Assembly: GCA_030151165.1 (NCBI GenBank)
Contig: JASLEM010000321.1
Location: 1 to 12,418 of the forward strand
Direction of reading: 5' to 3'
Length of the DNA stretch: 12,418 bases
Source: Burkholderiaceae bacterium
Lineage (GTDB): Bacteria > Pseudomonadota > Gammaproteobacteria > Burkholderiales > Burkholderiaceae
The notes beneath the pieces are model-generated. The model did not search any database, was not told the origin of the DNA, and saw only the letters and a program-made list of their open reading frames with translations. Position numbers and translations under genes: made by a program. Shown here piece by piece: positions 1 to 9,817 of this stretch. Numbering within the stretch: position 1 is the stretch's first letter; each line of letters begins with the position of its first letter.

Positions 1-979
1 AGCGGGCCTTGAGCACGTGACCATCCAGGTGGGCCGTGAGCATCTGGTGCGTGCCCACGTCCTGCACGCGCGCCACGGCGCAAGGCAGCGCCCCGCCCTG
101 GCCCTGCGGCGCAAGCTGCAGGTATTCGGGGCGCACGCCCATGCGCAGGTCGCCCTCGGGCAAGGTGCGCGCCACCAAAGACAGGGGCAGCCGATGCCCC
201 GCCACGACGAGGTGGCCGTCCCGTGCCTGCGCGGGCAGGAAATTCATACCCGGCGAGCCGATGAAATGCCCCACGAACGCGTGCTGCGGGCGCTCGAACA
301 GGTCGCCCGGCGTGCCCACCTGCACGGCGCGGCCGCGCGTCATCACCACCACCTGGTCGGCAAAGGTCAACGCCTCCACCTGGTCGTGCGTCACGTAGAT
401 CAGCGTGAGCTTGAGTTCGTGGTGGATCTGCTTGAGCTTGCGCCGCAGCTGCCACTTGAGGTGCGGGTCGATGACGGTCAGCGGCTCGTCGAACAGCACG
501 GCGCTGACGTCCTCGCGCACGAGGCCGCGGCCGAGAGAGATCTTCTGCTTCGCGTCGGCGGCGAGGCCGGCGGCGCGCACGTCGAGCTGCGCGCTGAGCT
601 CCAGCATCTCGGCGATGCGGCCCACGCGCTCCTTGATGCGTGCCGGCGCGACGCCGCGGTTGCGCAGCGGGAACGCGAGGTTCTCGGCGACGGTCATCGT
701 GTCGTAGATGACCGGGAACTGGAACACCTGCGCGATGTTGCGCTGTTGCGGCGTGTGCGCGGTCACGTCGCGGCCGTCGAACTTCACGCCGCCGTGCGAC
801 GGCTTGACGAGGCCCGAGACGATGTTGAGCAGCGTCGTCTTGCCGCAGCCCGAGGGGCCCAGCAGCGCGTACGCGCCGCCGTCCTCGAAGGTCATCTTCA
901 GCGGCAGCAGCGCGTAGTCGTCGTCGCTCTGCGGGTTCGGCTTGTAGGCGTGGGAGAGGTCGAGGTCGATGCGGGACAT
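1..979 (-). CDS. glpT: Glycerol ABC transporter ATP-binding protein GlpT-like (3' end cut by window edge)
   Basis: One of two ATPases expected to power glycerol uptake at the inner membrane. The ATG at 977-979 is preceded by GGAG and an 8-base spacer. 326 codons are visible; MalK-type subunits of this family run to about 360, so the C-terminal regulatory domain is nearly complete. Seen in the protein: Walker A GPSGCGKTT (41-49), Q-loop VFQF, Walker B LFDEP with D164/E165, and H-loop YVTHD with H198. The ABC signature is not LSGGQ but LAADA (139-143), followed by KQKISLGRGL. It lies 75 bp downstream of glpS in the same direction, an arrangement like the glpSTPQV glycerol importer described in Rhizobium leguminosarum. 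By that precedent two permeases, a small membrane protein and a binding protein should follow beyond base 1. The family is secure; glycerol as substrate is inferred from glpD, glpR and glpK next door. Confidence 0.88.
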   Translation of the reverse strand, partial: MSRIDLDLSHAYKPNPQSDDDYALLPLKMTFEDGGAYALLGPSGCGKTTLLNIVSGLVKPSHGGVKFDGRDVTAHTPQQRNIAQVFQFPVIYDTMTVAENLAFPLRNRGVAPARIKERVGRIAEMLELSAQLDVRAAGLAADAKQKISLGRGLVREDVSAVLFDEPLTVIDPHLKWQLRRKLKQIHHELKLTLIYVTHDQVEALTFADQVVVMTRGRAVQVGTPGDLFERPQHAFVGHFIGSPGMNFLPAQARDGHLVVAGHRLPLSLVARTLPEGDLRMGVRPEYLQLAPQGQGGALPCAVARVQDVGTHQMLTAHLDGHVLKAR

Positions 980-984
980 GTCAG

Positions 985-1040
985 CGCTCCGCCCGGCCGC
1001 CCGAAGGAAGCGCGACGCCCCCTCGGGGGGCAGTGAACAA
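985..1040 (-). repeat. GC-rich hairpin element in the glpS-glpT gap, possible REP-like repeat
   Basis: The 75-bp space between glpS and glpT holds a perfect hairpin, GCCCCC / loop CGA / GGGGGC on the minus strand (1017-1031). It is flanked by a TTCACT lead and a GGGCGGCCGGGCGG tail. The layout resembles short palindromic intergenic elements I recall from Comamonadaceae genomes, but only one copy lies in this window, so repetition is inferred. An intra-operon hairpin could also stabilise or process the glpD-glpS mRNA. There is no U-tract after it, which argues against a strong intrinsic terminator. Confidence 0.4.
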
Positions 1041-1054
1041 CGTGGACGTGGGGG

Positions 1055-2112
<1,058 letters not shown>

Positions 2113-2122
<10 letters not shown>

Positions 2123-3720
2123 GAAGTCTCCGTCGGCGGCGATGCCGCGTCCCGTTCCGTGGCGCCCGACCAGTGCGCCGTGCACCAGGCCGCGACCGCG
2201 GCGCGCTCTTCGGCGCTGAAATGCAGGCCCAGCTTGCTGCGACGCCAGAGGACGTCATCGGCGCTGCGGGCCCACTCGTGATCGTGCAGGTAGTCCAGTT
2301 CGGCCTCGAACAGCCCCGGCGCGACTTCCGCGCCGAGCCGCTCGCCGGTGCCGAGCACCAGCTCGATGCGGCCGCCGTAGGCGCGCGCGAGGCGGCGCAC
2401 CGTGTCCGCTGCAAGCTGTGGATAGCGCACGCGCACCGCCTGCTCGAAGCGCGTGAAGTCGACGTCGGGCCGGCGCGTCGGCACGATCCACGCGCCGAGG
2501 TCGCCGCCGGGCAGCGTCGCGCCGCGCGTCCAGGCGCCGTGCGACGCGTCGACCTTCAGCGGCGCCATCAGCAGGTCGGCCGCTTCTTCGGCCAGGCGGC
2601 GGAACGTCGTGATCTTGCCGCCCCACACGCTCAGCAGCGGCGCGCCGTCGACGTCGAGCTCGAGCGCGTAGTCGCGCGTCACGGCCGAGGCGTCGCCCGA
2701 CTCGTCGTCCAGCAGCGGGCGCACGCCGGAGTACGTCCACACGACGTCGGACGGCACGACCGACTTCGCGAAATAGCGGCTCGCCTGCTCGCACAGGTAG
2801 CTCGTCTCCGACGCGTCGATCTTCGCGGCGCCGATCTCGCCGTGGTGCTCGACGTCGGTGGTGCCGATCAGCGTGAAGTCGTGCTCGTAGGGGATCGCGA
2901 AGATGATGCGCTTGTCGGGGTTCTGGAAGATGTACGCGTGGCCGTGGTCGAACAGTTTCGGCACGACGATGTGGCTGCCCTTGACGAGCCGCAGCGACTT
3001 CGCCCGCGGCACGTGCGCGTGCTCGCCGAGGAACTGCGCGGCCCACGGGCCGGCGGCGTTGACGAGCGCGCGCGCCTTCAGGCGATGCGGCTCGCCGCTC
3101 GCACTGACCAGCGTCGCCTGCCAGCCGTCGGCCGCGCGCTGCGCGTCCTCGCAGCGCCAGCGCGTGAGCACCGTCGCGCCGCGTTGCGCCGCGTCGACGG
3201 CGTTGAGCGCGACGAGGCGCGCGTCGTCGACCCAGCCGTCGGAGTAGACGAAGCCCTTGGTGAAGCGCGGCTGCAGCGGCTTGCCCGCGTCGTGCCGGCG
3301 CAGGTCGACGGTGCGCGACGCCGGCAGCACCTCGCGGCGCGCGAGATGGTCGTAGAGGAACAGGCCGATGCGGATCATCCACACGGGCCGCATCGACGGG
3401 TCGTGCGGCATCACGAAGCGCAGCGGCCACATGATGTGCGGTGCGCTGTGCAGCAGCACCTCGCGCTCGGCGAGCGCCTTGCGCACGAGCGAGAACTCGT
3501 AGTACTCGAGGTAGCGCAGCCCGCCGTGGATCAGCTTGGTGCTGGACGACGAGGTCGCCTGCGCCAGGTCGTCTTTCTCGCACAGCACCACGCGCAGGCC
3601 GCGGCCGGCGAGGTCGCGCGCGATGCCGGCGCCGTTGATGCCGCCGCCCACGACGAGCACGTCGCAGGTGGACGGAATCTCGACGCGCGAGGATCCGGCG
3701 GGATGGTCAAAAGCTTGCAC
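2113..3720 (-). CDS. glpD: Aerobic glycerol-3-phosphate dehydrogenase (FAD, quinone-linked)
   Basis: Oxidises sn-glycerol 3-phosphate to dihydroxyacetone phosphate and passes electrons to the quinone pool at the inner face of the cytoplasmic membrane. The 535-residue product has the FAD-binding GGGINGAGIARD (25-36), E48/K49 closing the Rossmann fold, and SSSSTKLIHGGLRYLE (57-72), where R69 and Y70 match the substrate-binding R54/Y55 of E. coli GlpD. SGVRPLLDDESG and WGGKITTFRRLAEEA carry the further conserved Arg and Lys. The start is GTG (3718-3720), with AAGAAGG a few bases upstream; no better ATG is available before the FAD motif. It is slightly longer than the E. coli enzyme (501), mainly at the N-terminus and C-terminal tail. 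It is first in a minus-strand operon with glpS and glpT, divergent from glpR, and is probably repressed by GlpR through the repeats in 3786-3848. Confidence 0.96.
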
Positions 3721-3785
3721 GCTGCCTTCTTGTCTCTGAGCCGGTGTTGACTCGAAGCTGTATTTTTTTCGATTGGCAGCGATTC

Positions 3786-3805
3786 TGTTCGTTTGATGTT
3801 CGTTT
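3786..3805. promoter_or_regulatory. Tandem GlpR half-sites (two TGTTCGTTT copies, 11 bp apart)
   Basis: TGTTCGTTT occurs at 3786-3794 and again at 3797-3805, exactly 11 bp apart, so both face the same side of the helix. On the glpD-coding strand they read AAACGAACA. DeoR-family repressors such as GlpR bind TTCG-containing half-sites; assignment to GlpR rests on that and on position. The repeat itself is seen directly. Confidence 0.65.
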
Positions 3806-3823
3806 CGCGCCCAGGAAAACCCT

Positions 3824-3835
3824 CGAATGGATTCG
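3824..3835. promoter_or_regulatory. Inverted repeat CGAAT-GG-ATTCG
   Basis: Perfect five-base arms with a two-base centre, lying between the tandem TGTTCGTTT pair and the third copy. The arms contain the same CGAA/TTCG core as the direct repeats, so it may be another GlpR contact site, or a site overlapping the -35 of glpR. Confidence 0.45.
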
Positions 3836-3839
3836 CAGT

Positions 3840-3848
3840 TGTTCGTTT
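3840..3848. promoter_or_regulatory. Third TGTTCGTTT half-site near the glpR start
   Basis: Exact third copy, 43 bp (about four helical turns) from the second copy, and directly abutting the -10-like TAGATT of glpR. Occupancy here would block glpR transcription and fits autoregulation. Function inferred. Confidence 0.5.
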
Positions 3849-3861
3849 AGATTCGCTCGCC

Positions 3862-4635
3862 ATGAACCCGACGCCCCGCCAGATCGAGCTGATCGAAGAA
3901 GTCCGGCGCCTGCAGAACGTCTCGGTGGAAGCGCTCGCGGAGCGTTTCGGCGTCACGCTGCAGACCGTCCGCCGCGACGTCCGCCAGCTCACGGACGCCG
4001 GCCTGCTCACGCGTTTCCACGGCGGCGTGCGCCTGCCCGGCTCGACGACCGAGAACATCGAGTACCGCAAGCGCCAGCAGCTCAACGCGCAGGCCAAGCA
4101 GGCCATCGCGCGGCGCGTCGCGCAACGCGTGCCGCACGGCTCGTCGCTGCTGATCAACATCGGCACCACCACCGAGGCGATCGCGCGCGAGCTGCTGCTG
4201 CACAAGGGGCTGCGCGTCATCACGAACAACCTCAACGTCGCGGCGATCCTGTCCGACAACGCCGACTGCGAGGTGATCGTCGCCGGCGGCGTGGTGCGCT
4301 CGCGCGACCGCGGCATCGTCGGCGAGGTCACCGTCGATTTCATCCAGCAGTTCAAGGTCGACATCGGCCTGATCGGCATCTCGGGCATCGAGTCCGACGG
4401 CACGTTGCGCGACTTCGACTACCGCGAGGTCAAGGTCGCGCGCGCCATCCTCGAGCACTCGCGCGAGGTGTGGGTCGCCGCCGACCACACCAAGTTCAAC
4501 CGGCCCGCGATGGTGGAGCTCGCGCGCTTCGACCAGATCGAGATGCTCTTCACCGACGCCCCGCCGCCCGACCCGTTCCCCGCGCTGCTCGCGCAGGCGG
4601 GCGTGAACTGCGTCAACTGCACCGAAGACGAATGA
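3862..4635 (+). CDS. glpR: DeoR-family glycerol-3-phosphate regulon repressor
   Basis: 257-residue DeoR-family repressor. The winged helix-turn-helix lies at about 5-58 ([12 protein letters not shown], then [12 protein letters not shown] and LTRFHGGV). The C-terminal sugar-phosphate-sensing domain has [27 protein letters not shown] and [17 protein letters not shown], as in GlpR. The ligand is probably glycerol 3-phosphate, which releases the repressor from DNA. I start at ATG 3862 ([11 protein letters not shown]) because this matches the usual beginning of the family. In-frame TTG/ATG codons at 3793-3798 would add about 23 unconserved residues and lie inside the operator repeats. No Shine-Dalgarno precedes 3862; TAGATT ends eight bases upstream, so the message may be leaderless. 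It is divergent from glpD and followed by glpK 73 bp later on the same strand. Confidence 0.93.
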   Translation: MNPTPRQIELIEEVRRLQNVSVEALAERFGVTLQTVRRDVRQLTDAGLLTRFHGGVRLPGSTTENIEYRKRQQLNAQAKQAIARRVAQRVPHGSSLLINIGTTTEAIARELLLHKGLRVITNNLNVAAILSDNADCEVIVAGGVVRSRDRGIVGEVTVDFIQQFKVDIGLIGISGIESDGTLRDFDYREVKVARAILEHSREVWVAADHTKFNRPAMVELARFDQIEMLFTDAPPPDPFPALLAQAGVNCVNCTEDE

Positions 4636-4643
4636 GCGCCGCA

Positions 4644-4664
4644 GCCCCGCACGCGCTGCGGGGC
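4644..4664 (+). other. Perfect 8-bp hairpin between glpR and glpK
   Basis: GCCCCGCA / loop CGCGC / TGCGGGGC just after the glpR stop. It is a strong stem with no T-tract, and glpK starts 45 bp later with its own GGAG. It could be a partial terminator or an RNA-stability element that sets glpK expression apart from glpR. The hairpin is seen; the role is inferred. Confidence 0.45.
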
Positions 4665-4708
4665 CGCGCGCGACGACACGAGAAGCGCCCAGCGCCGGAG
4701 ACACCGAC

Positions 4709-6210
<1,502 letters not shown>

Positions 6211-6214
<4 letters not shown>

Positions 6215-7164
6215 TCCTTCGCGGCGGACTTCGGAGCGGCTTTCGCGGCCGCCTTGTCCGGCCGCGCCGCCGACGGCAACAGGTTCGCGGCCAGGAAGTC
6301 GACGAACACGCGCAGCTTCGGCGACAGGTACGGGCTCGCCGGCCACACCGCGCGGAAGGTGCCGGTGTGCGACGTGTGCGTGTCCAGCACGCGCACCAGC
6401 GCGCCGGCCTTCAGCTGGCGCGCGAACGCGAAGTCGGGCACGCAGGTGATGCCGAGGCCGGCCTCGGCGAGCGCGACCATCGGCTCGATCGTGTTCGATG
6501 CCGACGTCACCGGCAGCATCACGTCATCGCCCTCGTCCGGCGTCAGCAGCGGCCAGCGCTCCAGCTTTCCATTGGTGGGAAAGCGGTGGTGGTGGCATGC
6601 GTGGTGGACGAGGTCCTCCGGCGTGCGCGGCGTGCCGGCACGCGCGAAGTAGTCGGGCGAACCGACGAGTTGCAGGTGATAGGTGCCGAGGACGCGCGCG
6701 ATCAGCCGCGAGTCGGTGGCCTCGCCGGTGCGTACGACGACGTCGAAGCCGTCGTTGATGACGTCGACCAGCAGGTCGGAGAAATGCAGGTCGAGCTCGA
6801 CTTCCGGATAGGCGTGCATGAACGCCGTGAGCGTCGGCATCATCAGCATGCCGACCAGCGGCAGGCTCACGCGCAGGCGCCCGCGCGGCACGCCCTTCGC
6901 GTGCGCGAAGCCGGTCTCGATCGCCTCGACCTCCGCGAAGATGCGGCGGCAGCTCTCGAGGAACTGCTCGCCCTCTTCGGTCAGCGTGATGCTGCGCGTG
7001 CTGCGGTGGAACAGCCGCACGCCGAGCCGCTGCTCGAGCCGCGCGACGGCCTTGCCGACCGCCGACGACGACAGTCCCAGCTGGTTGCCCGCCTCGGTGA
7101 AGCTGCGGGTCTCGGCGGCGCGCGAGAACACCTTGAGGGCGCTGAGGTTGTCGAGGTTGTTCAT
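6211..7164 (-). CDS. LysR-family transcriptional regulator
   Basis: 317-residue LysR-type regulator. The N-terminal helix-turn-helix (about 5-65: [52 protein letters not shown]) is followed by a linker helix and a periplasmic-binding-like effector domain from about 90. I start at [11 protein letters not shown] (ATG 7162-7164), the usual family beginning. ATGs at 7188 and 7179 would add eight or five residues; no start has a convincing Shine-Dalgarno. The last 20 or so residues are an Ala/Lys/Pro tail beyond the normal end of the effector domain. Divergent from the MFS transporter at 7314, so it probably controls that gene and DUF3237 in response to an unknown ligand. Its stop interlocks with that of glpK, but this is convergence and does not indicate a shared function. 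Confidence 0.92.
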
Positions 7165-7313
7165 GGCCGTCCGGGGCATTCGGGACATCCGTGTCCGAGG
7201 AGTCGGGAACTATAGGCTCTTGCCGACGCGGATGCGCGCGCCCAGACTGATCTCCGACAGCGAAGCCCTCCGTCACCGAAGGTCTCGCGCCCTCACCGAC
7301 ACTGGAGATCGAC
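7165..7313. promoter_or_regulatory. Divergent lysR / MFS control region
   Basis: 149 bp with several dyads: GGACA-TCCG-TGTCC (7183-7196), CCGA-GGAG-TCGG (7196-7206) and GTCGG-N16-CCGAC (7202-7227). The last surrounds CTATAG (7210-7215), the only AT-rich hexamer here. TATAGT on the minus strand could be the lysR -10, about 45 bases before its ATG. No good -35 was seen for either direction. LysR proteins usually bind such divergent gaps, but I could not single out a T-N11-A site. Confidence 0.45.
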
Positions 7314-8567
7314 ATGGCTTCCACTTCCGCCACACCCGCGCCTGCTCCCTCGGGCGCACCCCGGGGCGCCGGCGTGCCCGCGCCCGTGTTCTGGCTCGCG
7401 CTCGGCGCCTTCGCGATCGGCACCGAGGGCTTCATGATCTCGCCGCTGCTGCCGGGCCTCGCCGCCGACCTGGGCGTGACGATCACGACCGCCGGCCAGC
7501 TCGTGACCGTCTTCGCGCTGGCCTACGGCCTCAGCTCGCCGGTGCTCACCGCGCTGACCGGCGGCCTGAACCGGCGCACGCTGCTGCTCGGGAGCATGGG
7601 GGCGTTCTCACTGTCCAACCTCATCGCGTTCGGCGCGCACAGCTTCTGGGGCCTGATGGGCGCGCGCGTGCTGCTCGCACTGTCCGCGGGCCTGTTCGTG
7701 CCGGGCGCCAACGCGCTCGCCGGCGCGATCGCCACGCCCGAGCGGCGCGGGCGCGCGATCGCGGTGGTCAACGGCGGCATCACGGTGGCGATCGCGCTGG
7801 GCGTGCCGCTGGGCGCGATCGTCGGCCACCACCTCGGCTGGCGCATGACGTTCGCGGGCGTCGCCGGCCTCGCCGCGCTCGCGACCGCCGGCGTCGCGAT
7901 CGGCGTGCCGCGCGACATCGGCGTCGGCATCCCGACCGCCACGCTGCGCGAGCGCATCGCCGTCGCGGGCCGGCCCGCGGTGCTCGTCACGCTGCTGTCG
8001 ACCACGCTGTGGGCGACCGGCGCGTATACGGTGTACACGTATCTGTCGCCGCTGCTCACCACCGTGACCGACCTCGCCGCCCCGCACGTCGGCGCCGTGA
8101 TGTTCATGTGGGGCGTCGCGGCCGCCATCGGCGTGCTGGTCGGCGGCGCGCTGAGCGACCGCGTCGGGCCGCTGAAGGTGATCGTGCCGGCGATCTCCGC
8201 GATGGCCCTCGCGTTCACGGCGCTGAGTCTCGCCGCGCACCTGCTCGCGCCGGCCGCCGCGCTCGTGCCGGTGCTCGCCGCGATCGCGGCGTGGGGCGTC
8301 GCGCACTGGGCGTTCTATCCGGCGCAGCAGGCGCGGCTGATCGAGACGGCGGGCCTGAAGGTCGCGCCCATCGTGCTGTCGCTGAACGCGTCGTTCATGT
8401 ACATCGGCTTCTCGGTCGGCGCCGCGGTCGGCGGGCTCGCGCTCGCCCACGGCGGCGTCGGCAGCCTGGGCTGGGTCGCCGGGCTGATGGAGATCGCCGC
8501 CGTCGGCCTGACGCTCGCGCTGGCCGCACGCCGCGCGCCCATCGCCCGCACGGCCTGCCCCGCCTGA
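7314..8567 (+). CDS. MFS transporter, DHA1 family (AraJ-like permease)
   Basis: 417-residue, about 12-segment inner-membrane permease of the DHA1 drug/sugar efflux group. A Pro/Ala-rich N-terminal stretch (2-22) precedes segment 1. FAIGTEGFMISPLLPGLAAD in and after segment 1 and GQLVTVFALAYGLSSPVLTAL in segment 2 are typical of AraJ/YdhP-like proteins. The loop 2-3 motif A is degenerate (TGGLNRRTLLLGS, no Asp). GGITVAIALGVPLGAIVGHHLGWR in segment 5 is the antiporter-type motif C region. Start ATG 7314 has GGAGA six bases upstream. Substrate unknown: proton-coupled export of a small organic molecule is the default guess. Probably cotranscribed with the DUF3237 gene 42 bp downstream and controlled by the divergent LysR regulator. 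Confidence 0.9.
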   Translation: MASTSATPAPAPSGAPRGAGVPAPVFWLALGAFAIGTEGFMISPLLPGLAADLGVTITTAGQLVTVFALAYGLSSPVLTALTGGLNRRTLLLGSMGAFSLSNLIAFGAHSFWGLMGARVLLALSAGLFVPGANALAGAIATPERRGRAIAVVNGGITVAIALGVPLGAIVGHHLGWRMTFAGVAGLAALATAGVAIGVPRDIGVGIPTATLRERIAVAGRPAVLVTLLSTTLWATGAYTVYTYLSPLLTTVTDLAAPHVGAVMFMWGVAAAIGVLVGGALSDRVGPLKVIVPAISAMALAFTALSLAAHLLAPAAALVPVLAAIAAWGVAHWAFYPAQQARLIETAGLKVAPIVLSLNASFMYIGFSVGAAVGGLALAHGGVGSLGWVAGLMEIAAVGLTLALAARRAPIARTACPA

Positions 8568-8609
8568 ACGTCGACCAACCCCTACCCCCGTCAACTCGAG
8601 GAGCCACCC

Positions 8610-9104
8610 ATGCCCACGCCCGTCACCGATTCGCTGCCCGACGCCCTGCGCACGCTGCACACCCGCCCGCTGCTCGCCGTGAAGCTCGACGTGCGCGGCC
8701 CGATGCCGATCATCGCCACGCCCGGCGCGCAGCGGCGCATCGGCGTCGTCACCGGCGGCTCGTTCGACGGCGAGCGCCTGGCCGGCGTGGTGATGGACGG
8801 CGGCAGCGACTGGCAGACCCTGAAGGCGGACGGCACCGTGCAGCTCGACGTCCGCCTCGTGCTGAAGACGGACGACGACGCCTTCGTCGCGATGACCTAC
8901 CGCGGCGTGCGCCACGGCGCGGCAGAGGTGATCGCGCGCATCGACCGGGGCGAGGTCGTCGACCCGTCCGAGGTCTACTTCCGCTCCATCGTCCAGTTCG
9001 AGACGGCCGCGCCGAAGTACGACTGGCTCAACCACGTCGTCGCGGTCGGCATCGGCCACCGTCGCGCGGACGGGCCGGTCTACGCGGTCTTCGAAGTGCT
9101 CTGA
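8610..9104 (+). CDS. DUF3237 (UPF0311) family protein
   Basis: 164-residue protein of the DUF3237 family, whose biochemical role I do not know. Family hallmarks: GGSFDGERLAGVVMDGGSDWQ (49-69), LDVRLVLKTDDDAFVAMTYRG, then VYFRSIVQFETAAPKYDWLN and a closing VAVGIGHR/VYAVFEVL. It appears cytoplasmic: no signal peptide or membrane segment. The alternating hydrophobic strands fit a small beta-barrel. ATG 8610 has AGGAG seven bases upstream. It follows the MFS gene by 42 bp without a terminator, so the two are probably one operon under the LysR regulator. A ligand-binding or modifying accessory to the transporter substrate is possible but unproven. Confidence 0.85.
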   Translation: MPTPVTDSLPDALRTLHTRPLLAVKLDVRGPMPIIATPGAQRRIGVVTGGSFDGERLAGVVMDGGSDWQTLKADGTVQLDVRLVLKTDDDAFVAMTYRGVRHGAAEVIARIDRGEVVDPSEVYFRSIVQFETAAPKYDWLNHVVAVGIGHRRADGPVYAVFEVL

Positions 9105-9125
9105 GCGAGGTTTTCGAGCCAGGCG

Positions 9126-9150
9126 CCGCAGCCTGCACTATCCTGCGGGG
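9126..9150 (+). promoter_or_regulatory. Putative leaderless promoter / dyad before the pssA-like gene
   Basis: TATCCT (9139-9144) ends six bases before the ATG at 9151, the spacing expected for transcription starting at or near the start codon. No Shine-Dalgarno is present. CCGCAG (9126-9131) and CTGCGG (9143-9148) form a perfect six-base inverted repeat around it. No clear -35 was found, so confidence is limited. Confidence 0.35.
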
Positions 9151-9768
9151 ATGGACAAACCGAAACCGTTCTCGATGATCCGCGAGTTCCACCTCGCCGA
9201 CTGGTTCACCCTCGCGAACGCCTTCTGCGGCGTCGGCGCGCTGTTCTCGGTGATGACCTTTCTCCAGACCGCGGACATCCGCCACGTCTACTTCGCCTGC
9301 GGGCTGATCCCGGCCGCGCTGGTGTTCGACGTGCTCGACGGCCGCGTCGCGCGCTGGCGCCAGCAGAGCTCGGAGCTCGGCCGCGAGCTCGACTCCCTCG
9401 CCGACGTCATCTCCTTCGGCGTCGCGCCCGCGGCCATCGCGTACGGCTGCGGCATGCAGGGGCTCTACGACCGCATCGTGCTGGTGTTCTTCGTCGTCTG
9501 CGGCGTGTCGCGGCTGGCGCGCTACAACATCACGGCGGAGAAGCTGTCCGAGGGCGGCACCAAGGTGAAGTACTTCGAGGGCACGCCGATCCCGACCTCG
9601 CTGCTGCTGGTGATCGTGCTCGCCGTCGCCGCGGGCCAGGGCTGCATCGGCGAGCAGCTGTGGTTCGGCGTCGTCGATCTCGGCGGCTTCCGCTTCCACC
9701 CGCTCGTGCTGATGTTCGCGGTCTCCGGCTCGCTGATGATCAGCCGCATCCGCATCCCGAAGCTCTGA
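9151..9768 (+). CDS. pssA: CDP-alcohol phosphatidyltransferase, PssA-like (CDP-diacylglycerol-serine O-phosphatidyltransferase)
   Basis: Integral membrane enzyme, 205 residues, with five to six hydrophobic segments. The class I CDP-alcohol phosphotransferase motif is complete: D60-x2-D63-G64-x2-A67-R68-x8-G77-x3-D81-x3-D85, the metal and CDP site. SFGVAPAAIAYG after it, SRLARYN, and FEGTPIPTSLL are features of bacterial PssA, which joins serine to CDP-diacylglycerol to give phosphatidylserine for phosphatidylethanolamine synthesis. Other CDP-alcohol enzymes (PgsA, Pcs) fit less well. Start ATG 9151 has no Shine-Dalgarno. No psd gene is nearby, so this could be a second pssA or a relative with another head group. 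It lies 46 bp after DUF3237 and 49 bp before a GNAT gene, probably with its own promoter. Confidence 0.85.
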   Translation: MDKPKPFSMIREFHLADWFTLANAFCGVGALFSVMTFLQTADIRHVYFACGLIPAALVFDVLDGRVARWRQQSSELGRELDSLADVISFGVAPAAIAYGCGMQGLYDRIVLVFFVVCGVSRLARYNITAEKLSEGGTKVKYFEGTPIPTSLLLVIVLAVAAGQGCIGEQLWFGVVDLGGFRFHPLVLMFAVSGSLMISRIRIPKL

Positions 9769-9817
9769 CCGACCCATACGGTTCGGGGTATCGCACCCGG
9801 CCGCACGCACCGCCCCG

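Larger units (their letters stand above)
3721..3861. promoter_or_regulatory. Divergent glpD / glpR control region
   Basis: 141 bp between the divergent starts of glpD and glpR, clearly richer in A and T than the surrounding genes. It contains a run of seven T (3763-3769), three exact copies of TGTTCGTTT, a CGAAT-GG-ATTCG dyad, and several related TTCG steps (TTTTCGATT, GATTCGCTCG). TTCG/CGAA half-sites are typical of GlpR operators in proteobacteria, so this is where GlpR probably represses glpD-glpS-glpT and itself. A -10-like TAGATT (3848-3853) ends eight bases before the glpR ATG. I could not identify convincing -35 boxes or a clear glpD promoter. Confidence 0.7.

Noticed and set aside
17..1036. 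339-codon plus-strand open frame at the left edge
   Set aside because: It lies opposite glpT, whose Walker A, Walker B and H-loop are clear on the minus strand.
2173..3750. 525-codon open frame antisense to glpD
   Set aside because: High-GC codon bias leaves long open frames opposite real genes; the translation is Arg/Ala/His-rich low complexity with no recognisable domain, and glpD is unmistakable.
3793..3861. N-terminal extension of glpR from TTG/ATG at 3793-3798
   Set aside because: Would be encoded by the operator repeats, has no ribosome-binding site and is not part of the family consensus start.
7608..9059. 483-codon minus-strand open frame
   Set aside because: Antisense shadow rich in Arg, Asp and His with no motif.
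6818..9178. 786-codon open frame across the MFS and DUF3237 genes
   Set aside because: Shadow frame of two well-supported genes; composition is non-protein-like.
9784..9800. Possible terminator after the pssA-like gene (GGGT-ATCGC-ACCC)
   Set aside because: Only a four-base stem with no T-tract; too weak to annotate.
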